Positions 1-3,943 of a stretch of 7,542 bases of DNA are shown piece by piece. Both the position numbers and the translations under genes were made by a program. This DNA comes from Oscillospiraceae bacterium (lineage in GTDB: Bacteria; Bacillota; Clostridia; Oscillospirales; Ruminococcaceae). The DNA is taken from contig JAQXFT010000126.1 of the NCBI GenBank assembly GCA_029005335.1, forward strand, positions 1-7,542, in the 5' to 3' direction. Under the pieces are notes generated by a model. It was not told where the DNA came from. It searched no databases and saw nothing but the letters and a program-made list of their open reading frames with translations. Positions within the stretch are counted from its first letter, which is position 1. Every line of letters starts with the position of its first letter.

Positions 1-80
1 CAGGAAACGGGAATAGTAATTAAAAGGATAATTACAACAATGAAAATTAAACCTTTTTTGTTGTTTTTTAAAAAATCCAT
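1..80 (-). CDS. N-terminus of membrane-anchored or secreted protein (partial)
   Basis: The first 26 codons of a gene that continues beyond the left edge of the window. ATG lies at 80-78, and an AAGGAG ribosome binding site at 96-91 is spaced 10 nt from it, which fixes the start. The product opens with a short charged stretch (MDFLKNNKKG) and then a run of hydrophobic residues, GLIFIVVIILLITIPV. This is a signal-anchor or uncleaved signal peptide with positively charged residues on the cytoplasmic side. No family can be named from so short a piece. It lies 21 nt downstream of the broken EcsC-like gene and is probably the fourth gene of the same leftward operon. The RBS and hydrophobic helix make it a real gene rather than a chance frame. 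Confidence 0.7.
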   Translation of the reverse strand, partial: MDFLKNNKKGLIFIVVIILLITIPVS

Positions 81-101
81 ATTTTTTTATCTCCTTATAT
101 T

Positions 102-400
102 TCATAAATTTTCGTGATAATCATAGTTTTCTTTTAAATATTTATTTAACTGATTAGCCATAGGCTTAAAAGTAATAAGATTAAGAGCTCCGCTTAATAG
201 ACCTCCACCAAGAGGAACGCTTTTTCCGATTATTTTTGCCACTTCTCCTTTGGTAAACAAAGCAATTCCTTTTTTTCCGAAAACAACCAACACTTTATCA
301 GCAATTTTTTAAATATGCCTTTAGCCGATTCCCTTACAGTTCTTGCTTTTTTTGCATCATCTTCTATTTCTGTTAAATTATTGCTTTTAACTTTTTACAT
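102..400 (-). pseudogene. Broken small gene with EcsC-like C-terminus
   Basis: A good ribosome binding site (AGGGAGG, about 408-414) precedes an ATG at 400-398, but the next codon is TAA. Past this stop the same frame reads openly (VKSNNLTEIEDDAKKARTV and on, to about GIFKK), then runs out of register at an A6 run near 310. A -1 shift there restores an open frame (IADKVLVVFGKKG) that ends at TGA 104-102. The intact tail contains GKSVPLGGGLLSGALNLITF followed by KPMANQLNKYLK. This glycine-rich turn and basic ending resemble the C-terminus of EcsC-type proteins, where a PxxGGxxxGxxN/D motif is common; the match is from memory and tentative. Two lesions suggest decay or truncation of a longer gene. 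A 63-codon frame from GTG 293 could still be translated, but I see no ribosome binding site for it. Sequencing error at the A run is possible for one lesion, not both. Confidence 0.5.
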
Positions 401-414
401 GATACATTCCTCCC

Positions 415-630
415 TTAATCATCATATCTCGGCATAAAATACGGACATTCCTGCAAGGCTGTCATCTGCATACCCCTGCCCTTTTTGAAACAGGAATGTT
501 TTTCGTTGCTGTCGAACTGAAATGCGTTTCCGCCCGGAAGTATCTGAATTGTTGTACTTCCGATAGTACCATTCCAGTATCTGCAGAAAACACAGTGTTT
601 TTGTCCTCGAGTCAGTGTAACTTTCGACAT
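415..630 (-). CDS. 71-aa four-cysteine protein, unknown function
   Basis: A 71-residue protein that I do not recognise. The start at 630 has a GAGGA ribosome binding site a few bases upstream. The stop (417-415) lies directly beside the AGGGAGG site of the next gene. Four cysteines are visible: C13 and C16 in HCVFCRYWNG, C47 in SCFKKG, and C62 in ECPYF. The CxxC followed by two single cysteines could form one zinc-binding or disulfide-linked knuckle. There is no signal peptide or membrane segment, so the protein is probably cytoplasmic. The middle (TTIQILPGGNAFQFD) looks like beta strand and turn. It is 9 nt downstream of another small protein with paired cysteines, which suggests the two act together. 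An overlapping frame at 422-643 is a shadow of this gene. Confidence 0.7.
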   Translation of the reverse strand: MSKVTLTRGQKHCVFCRYWNGTIGSTTIQILPGGNAFQFDSNEKHSCFKKGRGMQMTALQECPYFMPRYDD

Positions 631-639
631 TTTGATTCC

Positions 640-795
640 TCATTTCTTTTTATAAATATATCTGTTCAGTGACGGCGGAGAATTTTTTCCGCTGTATACA
701 ATGCAGTTAATACACGGATTCACTATATATTTAATAAGTCCGAGCTTGTACGGGCATCTGGAACAATAGCGTATCTGTTTTATTAAATTAATCAT
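640..795 (-). CDS. 51-aa protein with two CxxC pairs
   Basis: I start this protein at the ATG at 795-793 rather than the in-frame ATG at 831. The inner ATG has a GGAAAG ribosome binding site about 7 nt upstream and begins a sensible sequence (MINLIKQIRYCSRCPYKLG), whereas the extra 12 residues add only a hydrophobic tag without an RBS. The 51-residue product has C11-x2-C14 and C28-x2-C31, the spacing of a small zinc ribbon, and ends in a basic tail (YIYKKK). No family is recognised. It is the first gene of the leftward operon and is followed after 9 nt by the 71-aa cysteine protein. Plausible roles are a metal-binding adaptor or small regulator, but nothing in the sequence decides this. Confidence 0.6.
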   Translation of the reverse strand: MINLIKQIRYCSRCPYKLGLIKYIVNPCINCIVYSGKNSPPSLNRYIYKKK

Positions 796-852
796 TTTAC
801 GTTCTTTCCAAAAAATTAAAATTAATGGCATTTCAAAATCACTGTAGTATAA

Positions 853-1018
853 TTATCGCAAATAATGTTATAATATACTTACCGCAAAATTCTTCAATCT
901 GCGACGTTTTTTATCTTTTGACAATTCATATATAATAAAGCAGATATTTCCGGTCAACTTAATTGTATCATACAGAATCGGGAAGTTTATCGCAAATACC
1001 TTGTACTTTATCGCAGAT
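853..1018. promoter_or_regulatory. Repeated ATCGCAAAT word, possible regulator sites
   Basis: The 12-mer TTATCGCAAATA occurs twice exactly (853-864 and 987-998). A third copy with one change, TTATCGCAGAT, lies at 1008-1018, and a weaker relative (ACCGCAAAA) is at 881-889. The 987 and 1008 copies are 21 bp apart, two turns of the helix, and sit about 70-100 bp upstream of the promoter at 1087. This is a normal location for activator binding. The regulator is unknown, and chance recurrence in AT-rich DNA cannot be excluded. Confidence 0.35.
870..897 (-). promoter_or_regulatory. Candidate promoter of the leftward small-gene operon
   Basis: Read on the minus strand, TTGAAG (897-892) is followed after 16 nt by TATTAT (875-870). 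Both boxes are one or two bases from consensus. The implied start near 863 would give a leader of about 70 nt before the ATG at 795. The surrounding DNA is so AT-rich that similar pairs arise by chance, so this is only the best candidate. Confidence 0.3.
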
Positions 1019-1034
1019 TCAGAAAAGATGTAAT

Positions 1035-1064
1035 AAAAAAGGCAGAGGGGATATAGCCTCTGCC
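1035..1064 (-). terminator. Leftward rho-independent terminator without a visible gene
   Basis: A perfect 8-bp stem (GGCAGAGG at 1041-1048 with CCTCTGCC at 1057-1064, 8-nt loop) is flanked on its left by AAAAAA (1035-1040). On the minus strand this is a stem followed by TTTTTT, a standard intrinsic terminator. There is no T tract on the plus-strand side. It would stop transcription coming from the right, yet no leftward gene is seen between here and the start of the 1207 gene. Confidence 0.75.
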
Positions 1065-1086
1065 AGTTGCAAATTGAATTTATATA

Positions 1087-1115
1087 TTGACTGTCGGGAG
1101 ATATTGCAGTATAAT
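1087..1115 (+). promoter_or_regulatory. Strong sigma-A promoter of the dockerin-protein gene
   Basis: TTGACT (1087-1092) and a perfect TATAAT (1110-1115) are separated by exactly 17 nt. The expected start near 1122 leaves a leader of about 85 nt to the ATG at 1207. I saw no riboswitch or attenuator in that leader. The inverted repeat CAGTATA/TATACTG (1107-1113 and 1132-1138) overlaps the -10 box and the start of the transcript. Confidence 0.8.
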
Positions 1116-1206
1116 AATGATAATTGTGAAGTATACTGAAGCTGACTGAATTATGGGGTTTATTTTTCACAGAACATTAAAAAAATGACATAAAGGAGTA
1201 AATAAC

Positions 1207-3360
1207 ATGAAAAGAATTATTGCCTCATTATTGGCATTTACTATAACTTCCTGTATAATACCGTTTACAGCGACAGCACAGGGAGAAATACTGACTGATT
1301 CCGGCATTGATTATACAGAAGCTGTTTCAACTGTCAATAATCCTGGTGTGGGGTACACTTCGACTGTATGGTATGTATGCAAGCCGAATGATACACCGGT
1401 GAAAAATCCTCAGGGAAATCTTGTTGTATTATTCATTGATATCGGAGCATTTTCCAGCGGTGTCAACGGAACGACTGATGACAACGGAAATTACACAGAA
1501 GGTACTGATTATGACCTTGATGAAAGTTTTTTTGAAGGACTCAGGGGAACGCTGGAAAACTGCCGTAAAAATGGCTGTACGGCAGGAATAAGATTCCGTT
1601 ATGATGCTAACGGAAAGACAAATCCTGAACCTGCAACATTTGACAAGGTTCTGGAACATATCCGGCAGATTGGTGACAGCGGAATACTTTCAGAATATGA
1701 AGATATTCTCATGTATGTTGAAAGTGGCTTTGTCGGAGCATGGGGAGAACAGCACAGCGGAAAATATACATCAGTTGAATATAAAGCAAAGGTACTTGAT
1801 GCTATGCTGAAAATTGTTCCTGAAAGTGTTTCCGTCACTGTCAGAACGCCTGATACATTCTGTATGTGGGCAGGCATTGAAAAAAGTGAGCTGGCTGGCT
1901 ATATTGCAGAGGACAACACAGATGCCGGAAGAGTAGGTCTTTATAATGACGGCTACATGGGTTCAGATACTGATTTGGGAACATTTATAAATCCGAATCG
2001 TGAAAGCTCTGTTGAATGGATGAAGAATCAGATGAAGCATACTTATTACGGCGGAGAATTTTCCGGAAATATCAGCTATGCACAGGGATATGATACATAT
2101 CTTCCGGAAAATTCCATTGCTGAAATGTATGATACACATTTAAGCTATATAAATTCCAACATATGGCAATTATACAAGGATTATACTTTCAGCGGAGAAT
2201 ATGACATTCAGAAATGCGATAACAGTGCCTATTATGGAGAAACAGTTTATCAGTTCATGCGTGACCATATCGGTTATCGGTTTGTACTGCGGGACAGTGA
2301 TCTGACATCTGATACTATACAAGGCGGAAATATTACGGTAAATTTTAAGGTTGAAAATACAGGCTTTGCAAATCCGGTAAAAAAACAAAATGCACAGGTA
2401 ATACTTGAAAAGGACGGAAATTATATTGTCTGTGAATCGGATATTGACAGCAGAAAATGGTATTCCACAGAAACAGCAGATGAGACTTTAAACCTGAAAT
2501 TACCTGAAAATATTGAAGAAGGGGACTGGAATATATATCTGAGGTTGTCTGTCGGGGATATTGATGAAAACAATATACAGCGTACAGTGCAGTTTTCAAA
2601 TAACAATATTTATAACAGCTCTCTTGGAGCGAATTTTCTCGGTACTGTAAGAATCAGCAGGGCAGAAAATACCGGTTTGCCTGAGGATAACAGCTTTTAT
2701 GAAGAAGGTGCGGATACTGTTTCAGATGGTACTGTTGTTTACAGCTATAACGGAAAAATCAGTATTGATGGTGTAATCGGCGAGAGGGAATGGCTTGACG
2801 GAAATCTTGTGCTTGAAACTGAAAAAAGCAGGCTTTATGTAACTTCTGACAGAGAGAATTTATATATTTGTGCAGTAGTTCCTGATACAGCAAAAGCTCC
2901 TGTTTATAATCTGCAATGGAAAGGTACAGATGATAAAAACAGATACTGGATTTATTATCAGAGCAATGGATTTGTTTATTTCAGTGGTGAAGATTATTCG
3001 GGAGTTGTCTGCAAATATAATGGCGGGGTTGTAGAATGGAAAATTCCCCTTGCTGAAAATATGAATCTTTATCAGGGAAAGATGCTTGAATATCTGCGTG
3101 TTTTCGTACAGGACAGTGCAGACAGCTGGAATGTTACAGAAGATTTGAAAATCAATAACTATACGCTTTATTCTGCTGTTGAGGGTGATATAAACGGTGA
3201 TAATCTGTTTAACGTTGCCGATGCGGTAACATTGCAGAGATGGCTTCTGAACGATGAAACAATTATTGCTGACTGGCAGTCCGGAGACCTGTATACAGAC
3301 GGCATACTGAATGTTTTTGATTTGTGCATTATGAAACAGAAATTATCTGACCTGATTTAA
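1207..3360 (+). CDS. Secreted DUF4874/DUF4832 protein with CBM9-like and dockerin modules
   Basis: A 717-residue exported protein. ATG at 1207 has AGGAG at 1194-1198. Residues 1-24 form a signal peptide ending TATA before Q25. An ITSC motif at 13-16 also fits a loose lipobox, so a lipid anchor is possible but less likely with a dockerin. From about residue 38 (VNNPGVGYTSTVWYV) to about 480 the sequence matches my memory of the DUF4874-DUF4832 pair, a TIM-barrel-like domain often found on polysaccharide-degrading proteins. Its hallmark here is GFVGAWGE (174-181). The glutamate at 181 is a candidate active-site residue, though no activity is established. IDGVIGEREW (520-529) opens a CBM9/DOMON-like sugar-binding module to about 655. 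Residues 657-717 are a type I dockerin with two calcium loops: DINGDNLFNVAD (661-672) and DLYTDGILNVFD (694-705). In the second loop the usual Asn at position 3 is Tyr. The dockerin should bind a cohesin on a cellulosomal scaffoldin outside the cell. The gene is monocistronic, with its own promoter and terminator. Confidence 0.9.
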   Translation: MKRIIASLLAFTITSCIIPFTATAQGEILTDSGIDYTEAVSTVNNPGVGYTSTVWYVCKPNDTPVKNPQGNLVVLFIDIGAFSSGVNGTTDDNGNYTEGTDYDLDESFFEGLRGTLENCRKNGCTAGIRFRYDANGKTNPEPATFDKVLEHIRQIGDSGILSEYEDILMYVESGFVGAWGEQHSGKYTSVEYKAKVLDAMLKIVPESVSVTVRTPDTFCMWAGIEKSELAGYIAEDNTDAGRVGLYNDGYMGSDTDLGTFINPNRESSVEWMKNQMKHTYYGGEFSGNISYAQGYDTYLPENSIAEMYDTHLSYINSNIWQLYKDYTFSGEYDIQKCDNSAYYGETVYQFMRDHIGYRFVLRDSDLTSDTIQGGNITVNFKVENTGFANPVKKQNAQVILEKDGNYIVCESDIDSRKWYSTETADETLNLKLPENIEEGDWNIYLRLSVGDIDENNIQRTVQFSNNNIYNSSLGANFLGTVRISRAENTGLPEDNSFYEEGADTVSDGTVVYSYNGKISIDGVIGEREWLDGNLVLETEKSRLYVTSDRENLYICAVVPDTAKAPVYNLQWKGTDDKNRYWIYYQSNGFVYFSGEDYSGVVCKYNGGVVEWKIPLAENMNLYQGKMLEYLRVFVQDSADSWNVTEDLKINNYTLYSAVEGDINGDNLFNVADAVTLQRWLLNDETIIADWQSGDLYTDGILNVFDLCIMKQKLSDLI

Positions 3361-3402
3361 TATCCTAAGAGAATTTATAAAAAAGAGCATTTTAAAGCAA
3401 AC

Positions 3403-3421
3403 GGGCGACCATTGGTCGCCC
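3403..3421. repeat. 19-nt GC-rich palindrome in AT-rich spacer
   Basis: GGGCGACC, a 3-nt centre, and GGTCGCCC form a perfect 8-bp hairpin (9-bp arms if a 1-nt centre is allowed), 43 nt after the dockerin gene stop. Neither strand has a T tract directly after it, so it is not a classical terminator. Its base composition differs sharply from the surroundings. GGGCGACC-type palindromes are, from memory, often dispersed in Firmicutes gut genomes, so a small repetitive element is likely. The rest of 3361-3511 holds nothing else I can support. Confidence 0.5.
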
Positions 3422-3507
3422 ATACTTGACAGAACCGGATTTTACGTTGTTGCAGGGGTGGAAAATGCCCGTCCGGATACCTGAACAGAGCAGACTTTTT
3501 CATTATA

Positions 3508-3548
3508 AAAAAAATTCCGTTTGCTATAAAGGCAAGCGGAATTTTTTT
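3508..3548 (+). terminator. Rho-independent terminator, possibly bidirectional
   Basis: AAATTCCGTTTGC (3512-3524) pairs with GCAAGCGGAATTT (3532-3544) over a 7-nt loop. The flanking A and T tracts extend the stem. On the plus strand the one imperfect pair (3520/3536) is a G-U wobble, while on the minus strand it is an A-C mismatch, so the stem folds better as rightward RNA. It would end the dockerin-gene transcript about 150-190 nt after the stop codon. With A tracts on its left it can also end the leftward array RNA, because it abuts the last repeat. Confidence 0.8.
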
Positions 3549-3776
3549 CTGCAAACACCTTGCGGTGAGGAGTGTAAAACAATCCTTGACAAATGTACAC
3601 TTAAATGTTGTAACAGTTTCAAACACCTTGCGGTGAAAAGACTGTAAAACCTTGACAGTATGAATAAGGGTGTAGCAGAAAAAGTGTTTCAAACACCTTG
3701 CGGTGAGGGGGTCTGTAAAACATGATAACTCTTGCAGTTCCGAGAGATTACAAAAAGTTTCAAACACCTTACGATA
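3548..3776 (-). CRISPR. Short orphan CRISPR-like array, three 35-nt spacers
   Basis: Four copies of a repeat lie at 3548-3580, 3616-3650, 3686-3721 and 3757-3776. The intervening segments (3581-3615, 3651-3685, 3722-3756) are each exactly 35 nt and largely unlike one another. Read on the minus strand, a full repeat begins GTTTTACA, has a variable middle, and ends CACCGCAAGGTGTTTGAAAC. GTTT and AAAC termini can pair, as in many CRISPR repeats. Lengths are 36, 35 and 33 nt because the middle differs. The rightmost copy keeps only the hairpin and 3' end, and the leftmost has lost the AAAC end. Minus-strand reading is favoured because CACC-GCAA-GGTG is a stem with a GNRA tetraloop. In the remnant copy it becomes UAUC-GUAA-GGUG, still pairable through wobbles and still GNRA. 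A promoter directly upstream (3784-3812) also supports it. No cas gene is present in the window and the subtype is not assignable. Degenerate tandem repeats of an unknown structured RNA are the alternative. Confidence 0.62.
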
Positions 3777-3783
3777 TGAATTT

Positions 3784-3812
3784 ATTATATCATACTTTCC
3801 GGCATTTGTAAA
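3784..3812 (-). promoter_or_regulatory. Leftward promoter of the CRISPR-like array
   Basis: On the minus strand, TTTACA (3812-3807) and a perfect TATAAT (3789-3784) are separated by 17 nt. Transcription should begin at about 3777-3775, which is the first base or so of the truncated repeat hairpin (3776-3765). There is therefore almost no leader RNA, and the first unit would start with a ready-made 5' hairpin. Confidence 0.65.
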
Positions 3813-3831
3813 GAGTTTTCCGAAAAAAACT

Positions 3832-3848
3832 TCAGAAAAATTTTCTGA
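3832..3848. promoter_or_regulatory. 17-nt palindrome between divergent promoters, candidate operator
   Basis: TCAGAAAA, a central A (3840), and TTTTCTGA form a perfect inverted repeat. It lies between the -35 box of the leftward array promoter (ends 3812) and that of the rightward helicase promoter (starts 3878), close to their midpoint. No T tract follows on either strand, so a terminator role is unlikely. A dimeric repressor or activator site serving both promoters is the natural reading, but no regulator is identified. Confidence 0.4.
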
Positions 3849-3877
3849 TGTCAGGGAATGAAATTTTTAAAAATATA

Positions 3878-3906
3878 TTGCATTTTTTTCCGTAATATGG
3901 TATAAT
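3878..3906 (+). promoter_or_regulatory. Promoter of the exonuclease-helicase gene
   Basis: TTGCAT (3878-3883), a 17-nt spacer, and a perfect TATAAT (3901-3906), with TGG directly before the -10 box giving an extended -10 (TGn). The start is expected near 3913, leaving a leader of about 30 nt to the ATG at 3944. Confidence 0.8.
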
Positions 3907-3943
3907 TGCTGACAGTAAAATTTTTTTAATATGGGGTGGATTA

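Noticed and set aside
40..117. 25-codon plus-strand frame with a hydrophobic product
   Set aside because: It lies opposite the well-supported start and RBS of the leftward membrane protein, and AT-rich DNA gives such hydrophobic frames by chance.
1107..1138. Inverted repeat CAGTATA/TATACTG over the -10 box of the dockerin-gene promoter
   Set aside because: Seven-base AT-rich arms overlapping a TATAAT are expected by chance. It is recorded in the promoter entry but not called as an operator.
868..1170. 100-codon minus-strand open frame between the divergent genes
   Set aside because: It covers the 1041-1064 terminator and both promoter regions, has no ribosome binding site and looks like translated AT-rich spacer.
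3426..3647. 73-codon plus-strand open frame across the terminator and first repeats
   Set aside because: It spans the terminator stem and two array repeats, has no ribosome binding site and has no protein-like pattern.
3375..3767. 130-codon minus-strand open frame crossing the array, with repeated TARCL-type peptides
   Set aside because: The peptide repeats come directly from the DNA repeats. The frame also runs through the terminator hairpin and the GC-rich palindrome, and has no ribosome binding site.
3548..3776. Assigning the array to type VI-D (Cas13d) because the repeat ends TTTGAAAC, as in a known Ruminococcus Cas13d repeat
   Set aside because: GAAAC endings are common in other types too, the 4-bp stem is far shorter than the Cas13d repeat stem, and no Cas13 gene is visible.
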